DNA of 32,579 nt from Candidatus Rokuibacteriota bacterium (GCA_030647435.1 JAUSJX010000119.1:1-32579); one strand, 5' to 3'; counted from the first letter of the stretch, positions 24,383 to 32,229 are shown. Notes: generated by a model not told the origin, from the letters alone. Program-made: numbers and translations.

Positions 24383-24796
24383 CTACGCGGAGCCGAGGAG
24401 CTTGGCGGCCTTGCTCACGTCGCGCGGGGCCACCCACAGGATGGCCCCGTAGCGGCCGGCGCCCGCGCAGACGGCGTCGATGGCCGTCACGTTGATCTTC
24501 GCCTCGGCGAGCTTCCTGTGCAGCTCGGCCACCGCACCCACGCGCTCCTCGCCACTCACCAGGATGGCGCGCTTGGGGCCCGTGAGCTTCCACTTCGCCG
24601 TCCGCGCGAACTGCTTGAACGCGGCCGGATCGGCGGGAACGAAGTCGAGCTGGGAGCCGCGCCCTTCGGGGAAGCCAGAGAACGCGAGAAGATTGATGCC
24701 GGCCTCGTGGAGCGCCGTCAGAAAGCGGGCGCCCTCGCCCGCCTTGTTGGGCACCTGCGCGTAGAAGTACTCGACGCGTTGAATCGTGTCGGCCAT
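24383..24796 (-). CDS. Tandem ACT-domain protein
   Basis: This encodes 137 residues from ATG 24796, with AAGGAGA 7 bp upstream. Two ACT-like units are seen. The first (residues 6-65) is VEYFYAQVPNKAGEGARFLT followed by ALHEAGINLLAFSGFPEG. The second (75-133) is AILVSGEERVGAVAELHRKL followed by AEAKINVTAIDAVCAGAGRY. Each has the beta-alpha-beta-beta-alpha-beta rhythm with Gly before the helix. Free-standing ACT proteins usually bind amino acids or regulate enzymes in trans. The partner is unknown; a carboxymuconolactone decarboxylase fragment lies just upstream. Confidence 0.8.
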   Translation of the reverse strand: MADTIQRVEYFYAQVPNKAGEGARFLTALHEAGINLLAFSGFPEGRGSQLDFVPADPAAFKQFARTAKWKLTGPKRAILVSGEERVGAVAELHRKLAEAKINVTAIDAVCAGAGRYGAILWVAPRDVSKAAKLLGSA

Positions 24797-24808
24797 GGTC
24801 GGTCTCCT

Positions 24809-24916
24809 TCAGGCCTCGAGCTCGGTGCCGAGCGCCTCGTTGAATCGGTCGGTGAAGTTGGCCGCGGCGATGCTCAGCGTGAGCTGGGTAAGCGCCTCGG
24901 CGGAGAGTGTCCGTCG
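24809..24916 (-). pseudogene. C-terminal fragment of a carboxymuconolactone decarboxylase/AhpD-like protein
   Basis: Between an in-frame TGA at 24917-24919 and the stop at 24809 the frame reads LSAEALTQLTLSIAAANFTD then RFNEALGTELEA. This resembles the C-terminal helix of CMD/AhpD-type proteins (LTLxIAxANFxNRFNxALGT). The active-site CxxC half is missing. It ends 12 bp before the ACT gene start, so the original operon order was probably CMD protein, ACT protein, helical protein. Confidence 0.5.
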
Positions 24917-25085
24917 TCAGCACCGTTGAGACTTTCCGAGGCTGTGCGGGACCGATAGTTCGCTGGGCACCTCACCCTGGGTGCGCTGCATGGTCACGGA
25001 CCAATTATATCGAACGCGCCGGACCTGTGTCCCCGACGCTGTTGGGCCGCCCGTCGTCGGAGAATTGCGTCGCGCCGGCCGTAGC

Positions 25086-26147
25086 TCAATAACCATCTGC
25101 CCAATCGACGACGTTGGTCAGGGGCCGCCCGTCCAGATAGGCGCGCAGATTGTCGCAGAAGAGGTTGATCCCCCGATGCTGACGCATGTCACTGCCGCCA
25201 GAGATATGCGGGGTGATGAGGACGCGCTCATCGTCCCAGAGGCGACGATCTGGTTCGTGTTCAAACTCACCCACATAGACGTCTAGGGCCGCCCCCCGCA
25301 GCTTTCCCGCCGCGAGGGCAGCGATCAACGCCTCTTCGTCGATGATTTCACCCCGCGCGACGTTCACCAGGATAGCGCCTGGCTTCATGGCGGCAAAGGC
25401 CTCCCGACCGATCAGCTTGGTCGTCTCCGGTGTCCACTGACAACAGACCACCACGCCGTCGCTCTCCTCGAGGAGAGCATAGAGACGCTCGGGGCTTTCC
25501 AGGCGGCTGAATCCGGCTGGCAGTACGGTATCGGACGCCACCCGGCGCCGCGTGCCGATCACCCGCATGCCGGCCCTGGCGCACAACCGCCCCACCTCCT
25601 GCCCGATGCCACCGGCGCCCACGACGCACACCGTCTTACCCTGCAGCAGCAGGGGACGGTAGGTGCGATGGTCGAAACGATGCCGCTGCCGATCGCGAGA
25701 TGCATGGTGGAGCCCCCTGGCGAAGTGGAGGAGGCTGGCCAGCACATACTCAGCCATGGGGCGGGTATTCCCATAGCCGCGCGAGGTGGTGACGATGACA
25801 TCGCTGCCCCAGAGATCCCCGCGTAACAGGTTGCTCGCCCCGGCCGGGAGTTGGTGGAACCAGCGCAGGCGCGGCGCCCGGGCCCGGAGATCCAGCGAAA
25901 ACGGAAAGCCACCGAGGATGATCTCGGCGCTGGCCAGCAGCTGGTCGCGCTCCTGGCGCGAACTGATTGGTCCTAAACGCTGGCCGAGGTAGCGCTGTAC
26001 CGTCCACGGCGGCCAGGTCTCGCGGAGTTCGACGTCAAACCAGCCCCGAGCATCGACCACATGCAGGCATCGGTCGACCGCCGCTATACGACTCAGCGCG
26101 TCGTCGGATACCGGCACGACCACCAGGACTTCTCTGGTCAGCATCAT
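25086..26147 (-). CDS. D-2-hydroxyacid dehydrogenase family oxidoreductase
   Basis: This encodes 353 residues. The substrate-binding half surrounds a C-terminal-half NAD domain with VCVVGAGGIGQEVG (GxGxxG at residues 177-182). Catalytic residues are visible: Arg 265 in NVARGEIIDEEAL, a Glu in ALDVYVGEFEHEP and His 314 in LITPHISGGSD. TSRGYGNTRPMAEYVLASLL is the usual helix before the NAD domain. Relatives reduce 2-keto acids such as glyoxylate or hydroxypyruvate with NAD(P)H, and specificity is not readable. The start ATG pair at 26147/26144 has no strong ribosome site. It diverges from the HTH gene. Confidence 0.9.
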   Translation of the reverse strand: MMLTREVLVVVPVSDDALSRIAAVDRCLHVVDARGWFDVELRETWPPWTVQRYLGQRLGPISSRQERDQLLASAEIILGGFPFSLDLRARAPRLRWFHQLPAGASNLLRGDLWGSDVIVTTSRGYGNTRPMAEYVLASLLHFARGLHHASRDRQRHRFDHRTYRPLLLQGKTVCVVGAGGIGQEVGRLCARAGMRVIGTRRRVASDTVLPAGFSRLESPERLYALLEESDGVVVCCQWTPETTKLIGREAFAAMKPGAILVNVARGEIIDEEALIAALAAGKLRGAALDVYVGEFEHEPDRRLWDDERVLITPHISGGSDMRQHRGINLFCDNLRAYLDGRPLTNVVDWADGY

Positions 26148-26438
26148 GACCTCTCTGCATCCGCGCGAGGCGGTCCTGTTGATACTTGTGCGTTCCCGGA
26201 CTGTCAGCGATCGCCCTCGGGATGCGTGCTGACGAATGTCGCAGCTTTCCCTGGGCCGACCGCGGGGGCGCGCACCTCGACCCCGGCAGCCTCTTCCTGC
26301 AGCCGAAAGGGGATGCTGCTATCCCTATCGCCCCAGCCGCCGGCGCGCCCCACGGAGGTCCGGATCAACCCACCCACGCCCCAAGCGACCGAGGAGGCGC
26401 TCCTACACTACACTCGGCAACCGACTGTCTCATTCTTA

Positions 26439-26467
26439 TTGACAGGTTCCGCGGCCGACTGGACAAT
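26439..26467 (+). promoter_or_regulatory. Sigma70-type promoter of the HTH regulator gene
   Basis: A perfect TTGACA at 26439-26444, a 17-bp spacer and GACAAT at 26462-26467 (4 of 6 matches to TATAAT) lie 58 bp ahead of the chosen start codon. Confidence 0.55.
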
Positions 26468-26524
26468 CATCACGGCAGTCCGCTCTGGCTCGATCGTTGT
26501 CTGACCTTCACGAGGAGACGCTCG

Positions 26525-27034
26525 TTGGCGAAACTGGAAACGGTGATCAAGGAAGCGATTGTGCGAGGAGCCCGGAGGCAAGTCCGGGTGGTTGTCACGC
26601 CGCTGCGGCGAGAGGTCGTTCGGCTCCGAAAGAAAGTGACGGATCTCCACGCGACGGTCACGACCCTGCGCCGGAGTGCGGTGGGCTGGAAGCGGCTCAT
26701 GGAGGCTGCTCCCGCGATCCCACACGTGTCCGAGGAAGACGCGAAGGCCGCGCGGCTTTCGCCTCGGCTCATTGAGAGCTTGCGGCGGCGCCTTGGTCTA
26801 AGCCAGATGGCCCTGGCTCGACTGGTGGGCGTGAGCGCGGCAGCCGTGGCCCACTGGGTGACCGGAGACTCGATGCCCACCGGCCAGAACCGCATGACCC
26901 TGGTCGCGTTACGGAGGGTGGGGAAGCGGGAGGTGAAGGAGTTGCTTGCGCGCCGGGTCAAGGAGACAGCGTGGCGAAGGCCTCGCACCCGCAAGCGCCC
27001 CGCGAGGAGACCGCGCAAGAGATTGAAGCGATAG
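26525..27034 (+). CDS. XRE-type helix-turn-helix DNA-binding protein with coiled-coil N-terminus
   Basis: This encodes 169 residues from TTG 26525, preceded by GAGGAG 7 bp upstream and by a promoter at 26439. Upstream in-frame codons to 26186 are Pro/Gly-rich and non-protein-like. Residues 1-60 form a basic amphipathic helix (TPLRREVVRLRKKVTDLHAT). Residues about 80-135 are a Cro/XRE-type helix-turn-helix: LRRRLGLSQMALARLVGVSA followed by AAVAHWVTGDSMPTGQNR. The C-terminal 30 residues are highly basic (RRPRTRKRPARRPRKRLKR) and could bind nucleic acid nonspecifically. Its target is unknown. Confidence 0.8.
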   Translation: MAKLETVIKEAIVRGARRQVRVVVTPLRREVVRLRKKVTDLHATVTTLRRSAVGWKRLMEAAPAIPHVSEEDAKAARLSPRLIESLRRRLGLSQMALARLVGVSAAAVAHWVTGDSMPTGQNRMTLVALRRVGKREVKELLARRVKETAWRRPRTRKRPARRPRKRLKR

Positions 27035-27732
27035 GCGGCGGGCCATGGGCGTAACGCAGTAGACTCTCGTTCGAGGTCAGTCGCGAACCCCTCATGTGTG
27101 TCTCCTGCAAGGGAGCCCCCACCTGCGACGCGTGATCGGTATCGAGTGGTTCACCCGCTGCGCATAGGACGGGCAAACGCCGCTTCCTCGGCTCCCTCGC
27201 CGCGCGATGCGGGGGGGGGCGAAATGCGGCCTGCCCTGCGGGCCCCAGCCTGAGACCCGGGACTGCCCGCTTCACCGGGGCGACGGCGAGCGTCAGCACC
27301 GCCATCGCCCTCTGACCCGGGCCATCCTGCGCCGCCACAATCTCGCCGTCCAAGAGAAGCGGGCGGAGGAATGCGGCTGCGAGCCGGGCGGCCGCCGGGT
27401 GGCAGGGGCAGCACGGAAGGACCGAGTTGTGGGCTCCGTGAGTGAGACCGGCGCGGGAGGGGCAGGGCCCGCGCGGCGCAGGCAGCGGCGCTCCACCCCG
27501 GGTGCTTTTCCAGATCGTCTCCGACCATGACGGCCGCCTGCGGCAGGAGGCGACGGCGGCGGCATGACCCCCACCCCCAGCTCCCATCGGTCGGGGGTGG
27601 CCCAGCCCCGTCACATGGCGGGCCAGAATTCGGCGGGTGAGCTCACGCCAGCCACTCGTAAAGCCTTCTCATATCACGCTATCCAGCATGGCACGCATCG
27701 TGCGGGGCTACGCCAGCAAGGGAGAGACCCCG
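27035..27732. other. Degraded region without an intact gene
   Basis: High GC with a run of eight or more Gs near 27210 and no frame with a start, ribosome site and domain. On the minus strand near 27350 a stretch reads RPLLLDGEIVAAQDG, recalling the LDGEIVA motif of ATP-dependent DNA ligases, but the flanks do not continue the family. It is treated as possible debris. Confidence 0.3.
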
Positions 27733-28164
27733 ATGAAGGTGCTGGCAGTCCTTATGATCGCGACCGGGCTACTGGCCGGCTGCGCGTCTCGCCGGAGGGC
27801 GGTAAGCATGATACGGCGACGGCCGTTGCGGAAATTTTGCCCGCGGTGCAAGCGGTTGATTCCCCCGGGAATGGTTCCCCGGGCTAATTCGGTCTGTATG
27901 CCGGACGATTGGAGTGTCTGTGGCGGAATCGTTGAAACGACCGCCCAGAAACTCCGGCAAATCCTCTGGGGAACGGAGCCCACGCCGCGGTGGGTGTGGT
28001 TTCTGTTTGGGTTCGGACTGGCGGCGTTGCTCCTGACCGGTTGCGCGACGATGTAAGCCTACCAGGCCGAACAAGCCCGGTGGCAGGCGAAGGCGGATCA
28101 AGCGACGAGGGCGCTGGGAGTGAGCCAGGTGATGGTCATTCTGAAAGGTGGACAGACAAGCTGA
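27733..28164 (+). pseudogene. Decayed lipoprotein gene(s) in mobile-element zone
   Basis: ATG 27733 starts a lipoprotein signal, MKVLAVLMIATGLLAGCAS. The frame then runs through KFCPRCKRLIPPG, a zinc-ribbon-like half with one CxxC pair. It ends in a second lipoprotein-like signal, WFLFGFGLAALLLTGCATM, immediately before TAA 28054. After the stop the same frame continues AYQAEQARWQAKADQATRAL then GVSQVMVILKGG to TGA 28162, which looks like the mature part of the second lipoprotein. The arrangement suggests two merged or broken small lipoproteins, as in phage lysis regions. Function is not assigned. Confidence 0.4.
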
Positions 28165-28188
28165 CAGTACATCCCCTCAACCGAATGA

Positions 28189-28443
28189 TTGAACGTGGAA
28201 CCGAGAGCTCCGCCTGATGACCTCACACCCCAGGAGCGCGAGTGCTTCCGCGCAATCGACAGGGGCGATTGGCGGCATATGGAGAACTGCCCCGACTGCC
28301 TGGAGGACGAGGCAAGGATCACGCTCATGGACGCAGCCTCTCACCGATTGGACGGGAACGAAGAGGACGCACCGGCTCTTGAGGTCGAAGCCGCGCAGCT
28401 CCGCACCAAGGCCGCGAAGCTCCGAGGCGGGATTCCTGGGTAA
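28189..28443 (+). CDS. Small acidic protein of unknown function
   Basis: This encodes 84 residues from TTG 28189 with no strong ribosome site. The sequence contains LTPQERECFRAIDRGDWRHM then ENCPDCLEDEARITLMDAAS and a charged helical C-terminus. HxxxCPxC could be a partial metal site. The plausible protein-like composition and the position in the mobile zone suggest an accessory phage or island gene. No family is recognised. Confidence 0.4.
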   Translation: MNVEPRAPPDDLTPQERECFRAIDRGDWRHMENCPDCLEDEARITLMDAASHRLDGNEEDAPALEVEAAQLRTKAAKLRGGIPG

Positions 28444-28458
28444 TTCCTTGGAAAGCGA

Positions 28459-28483
28459 AAGGGGCGGCACCGAGCCGCCCCTT
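28459..28483 (-). terminator. Rho-independent-like terminator of the tRNA fragment
   Basis: AAGGGGCGGC and GCCGCCCCTT form a 10-bp stem with a 5-base loop. On the minus strand the hairpin is followed by TCGCTTTCC and starts about 20 bp after the tRNA CCA end, so it is the native tRNA terminator. Confidence 0.7.
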
Positions 28484-28501
28484 CCAACCGCTCCAATTAT
28501 T

Positions 28502-28549
28502 TGGTTGCGGGGGCTGGATTTGAACCAGCGACCTTTGGGCTATGAGCGC
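28502..28549 (-). tRNA. 3' fragment of initiator tRNA-Met (CAT), probable attachment site
   Basis: On the minus strand the sequence ends with a T arm GCTGG-TTCAAAT-CCAGC, acceptor strand CCCCGCA, discriminator A and encoded CCA. It begins around an anticodon loop CTCATAG. This matches the 3' half of bacterial tRNA-fMet. The D arm and 5' acceptor strand are absent and the 5' side of the anticodon stem does not pair properly (GCG before the loop), so it cannot be a working tRNA. A 3' tRNA piece followed by its terminator is what integration of a tyrosine-recombinase element into a tRNA gene leaves at one end. Confidence 0.8.
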
Positions 28550-28668
28550 TTGTGAGGCCATGCTGGCAACCCTCTGATCTTTCGAAAAACTTCAAGCAGG
28601 GTCGGCGGTTGAACGTTCCTTCGTCGTTTGGCGTCTTGCGGCATTTTTCGGGCTGTTTCGGGATGGTG

Positions 28669-28687
28669 TGGGAGCAAAATGGGAGCA
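28669..28687 (+). repeat. Paired TGGGAGCA direct repeats, candidate integrase arm-type sites
   Basis: TGGGAGCA occurs at 28669-28676 and again at 28680-28687, an 11-bp period, about 120 bp inside the tRNA-fMet att fragment. Closely spaced direct repeats near an att core are typical arm-type integrase sites; this role is inferred. Confidence 0.4.
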
Positions 28688-28960
28688 GCTTCGACCGCGT
28701 GAGTAGTGCGCACGCTCAACGCTTCTCCCTCCTCGGTAGCCGCAGGAACAGCATCGGAACACGTGCTGCCGGATTCCGAGCGTCACCAGCATGACTGGGG
28801 TCCTAGAGCAGGCCGGGGAGGCTGGGCGCGGGAGCCGGGCCGGCATCGCCGCTGGCACAGCCGGGCCCGCGCCTCCTCCCCCCCGCCCTGCCATTAGCTC
28901 CCCCACCAGGATGGGCGCCGGCGCCGCAAGGGGACGCGGTGCCCTCGGCGATCCTGCCCG

Positions 28961-29143
28961 ATGGTCGAGGCCTCAGCTCAGCCGATGGCACAGCAGCGCA
29001 TCCGGGAGCGCGCAGGAGCGAAGGACGTTCGCCTCCATGACCTGCGCCGAGCCCTCGCCAACTCGCTGGCCGCGAGCGGTTACGGGTTGCCGATGATCGG
29101 GCGGGTGCTCAACATTCCCAACCGTACGCGCGGCTCGACCTGA
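28961..29143 (+). pseudogene. C-terminal remnant of a tyrosine recombinase/phage integrase
   Basis: The frame contains QQRIRERAGAKDVRLHDLRR followed by ALANSLAASGYGLPMIGRVL. HDLRR is the HxxR catalytic box, and the following segment matches the integrase helix (FAxxLxxxGxxLxxIxxxLGH). The LGH box is altered to LNI and the catalytic Tyr is missing, so the protein is inactive. N-terminal domains are absent. It lies about 410 bp from the tRNA-fMet fragment, supporting a decayed integrated element. Confidence 0.7.
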
Positions 29144-29200
29144 AGCCTGACAGCGCGTCGCGACCAGTCCGGGACCGATCCCGTTGACCGCGCCCGCCGA

Positions 29201-30145
29201 TCAGAAGACGATCACCAGCCGCCCTCGGATCCCGCCCGCGTCCAGCTTGCGCTGCGCGTCCGCCGCCCGCTCGGGCGGAAAGGTCTCCGCCACCCGCAGG
29301 GTGAGCTTGCCTTCGGCGACCAGATGACCCAGCCGATCGAGCGCTTCATGGTTGTGCAGGTACGAGGTCACCCGCACCGGCTCGATCGTGATGCCTCGTT
29401 CAGAGGGGCCGGCGAAGCCGCGCACCGTGGCCAGCTTGCCGCCATCCCGGATGGCGGGCAGGACCGCCGCGTCGAGCACGGCCGCGTCGATCAGCCCATC
29501 AACGCCCCCGGGAGCCGCGTCGTGGAGGCCGCGGACCGCCGCCTCGCCGCGGGGCACCAGCGTCTCCGCGCCGAATCGCCTCACCAGCGCTTCGTCCTGC
29601 GGCCCCGCCACGGCGATCACGCGCAGCCCGTCGCTGACGCCGAGCTCAACCGCATAACCACCGACCGCGCCAGCCGCGCCGGTGACGCCCAGGGTCTGCC
29701 CCGGCTGGAGCGCGAGCCGGTCCAGCGCGAGGCGCACCGTCAGCCCGTTCATCGGCAGGGTGGCGGCGGCCTCCAGGCTGGCTCCCTCGGGCACGCGGGC
29801 GACAGACGCGACCGGAACGACCACCAACTCCGCCTGGGCGCCGCCGCCCGGACGGCGCGGATTGACGATCGCCATCACGCGGTCACCGGTGTGCCAGTCC
29901 GCGCCCTCGCCGACGGCGTCCACCACCCCGGCCAGCTCCATGCCGGGGATGTAGGGCGGCCGCACACCCATCGCTGTCAGTTGGGCGGTTGTCTGCCGTC
30001 CGGCACGGAAACCGATGTCGGTCGGGTTGACCGTCGCCGCCGCCACGCGAATGCGCACCTCGCCGGGGCCGGGCTGCGGCTCAGGCAATTCCGCCACTTC
30101 CAGCACCTCGGGTCCACCGAATCGGGAAAAGGTCACCGCTCGCAT
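29201..30145 (-). CDS. Zinc-independent MDR oxidoreductase (quinone oxidoreductase-like)
   Basis: This encodes 314 residues from ATG 30145, with GAGAGG 6 bp upstream. It is a medium-chain dehydrogenase/reductase: RAVTFSRFGGPEVLEVAELP and PGPGEVRIRVAAATVNPTDI at the N-terminus, PPYIPGMELAGVVDAVGEGA, and the NADP-binding LGVTGAAGAVGGYAVEL. Structural and catalytic zinc cysteines are absent, as in quinone oxidoreductase (Qor) proteins. The C-terminus LDAGGIRGRLVIVF is typical. It probably reduces an enone or quinone with NADPH, substrate unknown. The 3' end is about 60 bp from the integrase remnant. Confidence 0.9.
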   Translation of the reverse strand: MRAVTFSRFGGPEVLEVAELPEPQPGPGEVRIRVAAATVNPTDIGFRAGRQTTAQLTAMGVRPPYIPGMELAGVVDAVGEGADWHTGDRVMAIVNPRRPGGGAQAELVVVPVASVARVPEGASLEAAATLPMNGLTVRLALDRLALQPGQTLGVTGAAGAVGGYAVELGVSDGLRVIAVAGPQDEALVRRFGAETLVPRGEAAVRGLHDAAPGGVDGLIDAAVLDAAVLPAIRDGGKLATVRGFAGPSERGITIEPVRVTSYLHNHEALDRLGHLVAEGKLTLRVAETFPPERAADAQRKLDAGGIRGRLVIVF

Positions 30146-30263
30146 GTTTGCCTCTCTTTGGCAGCCGCCGTGGGGCGGGTGCGTGTGCGTTCGCACTGCT
30201 GACCGGGCTCATGGACTCAGAGGCTGTGAATGAATCGGCGCATCGCGCGGCGCGAGGGGATTG

Positions 30264-30365
30264 TCAACATGAACGCCCTCCAGCGGGGGTCGGTGCGTCC
30301 GTGGCCCCCGTCACCGTGCCCTAACCTCCCAGACTTAGCCGCCGCCCGCCCCAGGAGCCGTAGGC
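30264..30365 (+). repeat. Dispersed repeat copy 6 (family 2)
   Basis: CAACATGAACGCCCTCCAGC begins about 100 bp that are nearly identical to the copy at 30900-31011. For about the first 80 bases no difference is seen. The body contains CGGGGG...CCCCCG, an inverted pair. It lies just downstream of the NIPSNAP gene on the minus strand. Confidence 0.9.
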
Positions 30366-30375
30366 ACGGCGTCCT

Positions 30376-30399
30376 CGATCTATTCTCCGATCTATTCTC
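30376..30399 (+). repeat. Tandem duplication of a 12-mer at the NIPSNAP stop codon
   Basis: CGATCTATTCTC occurs twice in succession (30376-30387 and 30388-30399). The second copy overlaps the stop codon of the NIPSNAP gene (30398-30400). Confidence 0.7.
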
Positions 30400-30724
30400 A
30401 GGGATGCGGTCCCCACGGGGCCGCGGTCAGCAGCTTGACCTCCTGGGAAACGAGCAACGGACGGAATTTTGCGGCGAAGCCTTCAATAAAATCCTTGTTG
30501 GAATATACCGCAGCCCAGTGCGCGCGACGGTCGGCATCGTCGTCGAACTTCCAGAGATGGATGAGTTGATTGATCATGCCCGTGTCGGCTTGGAAGTAGC
30601 CGATCAACTTCTTGTCTTGGCCGCCTTTCTGGAGCGCCGGATAGCCAAGCTCGGTATACAGCTTGACCGCCTCGGCCATCTTGCCGACCTGAAGCGTGTA
30701 GGTCCGCATTTCATAGATCGTCAT
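30398..30724 (-). CDS. NIPSNAP-family protein
   Basis: This encodes 108 residues from ATG 30724, with GGGAGGA 6 bp upstream. IYEMRTYTLQVGKMAEAVKL, then GYFQADTGMINQLIHLWKFD, DDADRRAHWAAVYSNKDF and the last PL-x-x-Q-x-x-x-L-L form the complete NIPSNAP (PF07978) dimeric alpha/beta-barrel fold. Bacterial members are single-domain and their function is mostly unknown. The gene is enclosed by two near-identical direct repeats (30264 and 30900) as a single-gene unit. Confidence 0.92.
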   Translation of the reverse strand: MTIYEMRTYTLQVGKMAEAVKLYTELGYPALQKGGQDKKLIGYFQADTGMINQLIHLWKFDDDADRRAHWAAVYSNKDFIEGFAAKFRPLLVSQEVKLLTAAPWGPHP

Positions 30725-30899
30725 GGTGATCCTCCCGAGCTGTTGATGGTGTTTCGTTCTGCGGCGACTCCGGAGTTGTCAGTCCTGCACCGCGAATTCC
30801 AATATAGCCCGCAGTCCGCTCCCGAGAGTAGGGCCGGGTTGTCCATCGGCGTCTGGCGCCGGCGCATATCGAGCGGCCCGAACGCCCAAGCGCCAGCGT

Positions 30900-31011
30900 G
30901 AGCGTAAGCAACATGAACGCCCTCCAGCGGGGGTCGGTGCGTCCGTGGCCCCCGTCACCGTGCCCTAACCTCCCAGACTTAGCCGCCGGCCGCCCGAGGA
31001 GCCCGATGGCA
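30900..31011 (+). repeat. Dispersed repeat copy 7 (family 2, full head)
   Basis: GAGCGTAAGCAACATGAACG begins with the same GAGCGTA-R-R/Y-AACAT head as family 1 but continues with the family-2 body. It ends GCCCGATGGCA. It separates the dipeptidase gene (to the right) from the NIPSNAP gene (to the left). Confidence 0.9.
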
Positions 31012-31017
31012 CACCTC

Positions 31018-32130
31018 CTACCCGGCGGAGGCGGCGAAGATCCTCAGATAGTTACCGCCGACGACCTTCGCGGTGTCGGCGGGCGTGAAGCCCCCGCGCA
31101 GCATCGCGTCGACGAGCTGCGTGAAGTGGTCGTACTGGGGAAAGAGCCCGGGGCCCGACGACGTGTCGGTGCCGATGCTGACGTGATCGACGCCCACGAC
31201 TTCAGCCATCTCCTTGAGGCCGTCCACATAACGCTCGAGGCTCGGAAAGAAGTGCCAGATGCCGATGGAGCCGCCCGTCTCCGCCAGCGCGCGGGCGTGG
31301 TCCGGCGTGATCTGGCGCTCCGTGAGCGGCGTGGGACCCTGCGCCTTCGAGCCCCGCAGTGCGGTGTGCGAGAGCAGGAGCGGCTTCGTCGATACCTTCA
31401 CGGCCTGCTTCACCGTGTCCGCGGTCGCGTGCGCGACGTCGATCACGACCCCTAGCCGGTGGCACGCGCGGATGACGTCCGCGCCGAACGGCGTCAGCCC
31501 GTTGTGCGTGACGGCGCCAGTCTGGAAGTCGCCGATGTCGTTCGGCGTGTAGTGCACGAGCTGCATCGTGCGCACGCCGCGACGGTACGAGTCTTCCAGA
31601 CGCTCCAGCTTCCACTCGAGGAAATCGAGGCCCTCGATGTCGACGATGATCGCGGGCTGACCCGCCGCGTGCGCCGCTTTCAGATCGGCAAGGGTCAGCG
31701 CCCGGCGGACGCCGTGCTTGGCCACCAGCTCGTCGATCCACGCGAGCCGCTCCAGATGATAGGTGTAAAGGAATCCCGGCTCGGGCGTGCGCTGCGCGAC
31801 CAGCACGTTCTGCGCGTTGCGGCCGAGGATAGGGCCGTCGGGGACGTCGGCGAGGCAGAGAATGGCGATGCGGCCGGCGCGCATGCTGCGCGCGATCTCG
31901 TCGCTGGGTCGCGCAGTGCGGGACGTGACGCCGTTCGGACCCGCGTGAGTGTGGACGTCGATCGAGATGTTGTCGCGGAGCAGGGCGGCGGCGGCGGTGA
32001 GCGGCGCCGCCGACGCCCCCACCGCATCCGCGCGCGTTCCGGCACAGCCAGCGAATACCGCGCCGACCGAGCTCAGCATCGCGCTCCACATCCAGTCGCG
32101 GCGGGTCAGCGCGTGACCGCAGCAATGCAT
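31018..32130 (-). CDS. Renal-dipeptidase-like (M19) metallohydrolase, lipoprotein or Tat-type signal
   Basis: About 370 residues from the second of two adjacent ATGs (32130), 5 bp after GAGGAA. The in-frame extension to 32253 begins inside a repeat and is rejected. The N-terminus has TRRDWMWSAMLSSVGAVFAG then C, combining a twin-arginine and a lipobox-like pattern. M19 metal-site elements are readable: ISIDVHTHAGPNG (HxH in place of the more common HxD), IIVDIEGLDFLE (bridging Glu), VIDVAHATADT, LLLSHTALRG and VSIGTDTSSGPG. The family cleaves dipeptides or acyl-amino acids. The gene overlaps the stop of a truncated upstream gene (ATGA). Confidence 0.88.
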   Translation of the reverse strand: MHCCGHALTRRDWMWSAMLSSVGAVFAGCAGTRADAVGASAAPLTAAAALLRDNISIDVHTHAGPNGVTSRTARPSDEIARSMRAGRIAILCLADVPDGPILGRNAQNVLVAQRTPEPGFLYTYHLERLAWIDELVAKHGVRRALTLADLKAAHAAGQPAIIVDIEGLDFLEWKLERLEDSYRRGVRTMQLVHYTPNDIGDFQTGAVTHNGLTPFGADVIRACHRLGVVIDVAHATADTVKQAVKVSTKPLLLSHTALRGSKAQGPTPLTERQITPDHARALAETGGSIGIWHFFPSLERYVDGLKEMAEVVGVDHVSIGTDTSSGPGLFPQYDHFTQLVDAMLRGGFTPADTAKVVGGNYLRIFAASAG

Positions 32131-32228
32131 CATTTCCTCACCCCCATCCCGCGGAACTTCATGTGCAGCTCGGTCATCGGCGTGAAGCCGACCACGCGCG
32201 CGGTGTGCGCGTAGATCTTCGTCGCCAA
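32130..32228 (-). pseudogene. 3' tail of a gene cut off by a repeat
   Basis: The frame reads KIYAHTARVVGFTPMTELHM then KFRGMGVRK and stops at TGA 32132-32130, overlapping the dipeptidase start (ATGATG/TGA). This coupling shows it was once the preceding gene of an operon. Immediately upstream, at 32230, the dispersed repeat begins and no coding frame continues. The family is not recognised. Confidence 0.55.
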
Positions 32229-32229
32229 C

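Noticed and set aside
27151-27614. DNA ligase gene on the minus strand
   Set aside because: Only the short LLDGEIVA match supports it; no nucleotidyl-transfer lysine motif or continued homology is visible.
28217-28555. 112-residue ORF ending WLRGLDLNQRPLGYERL
   Set aside because: The C-terminal peptide is translated tRNA-fMet antisense, a well-known spurious annotation; the rest overlaps the terminator and another frame.
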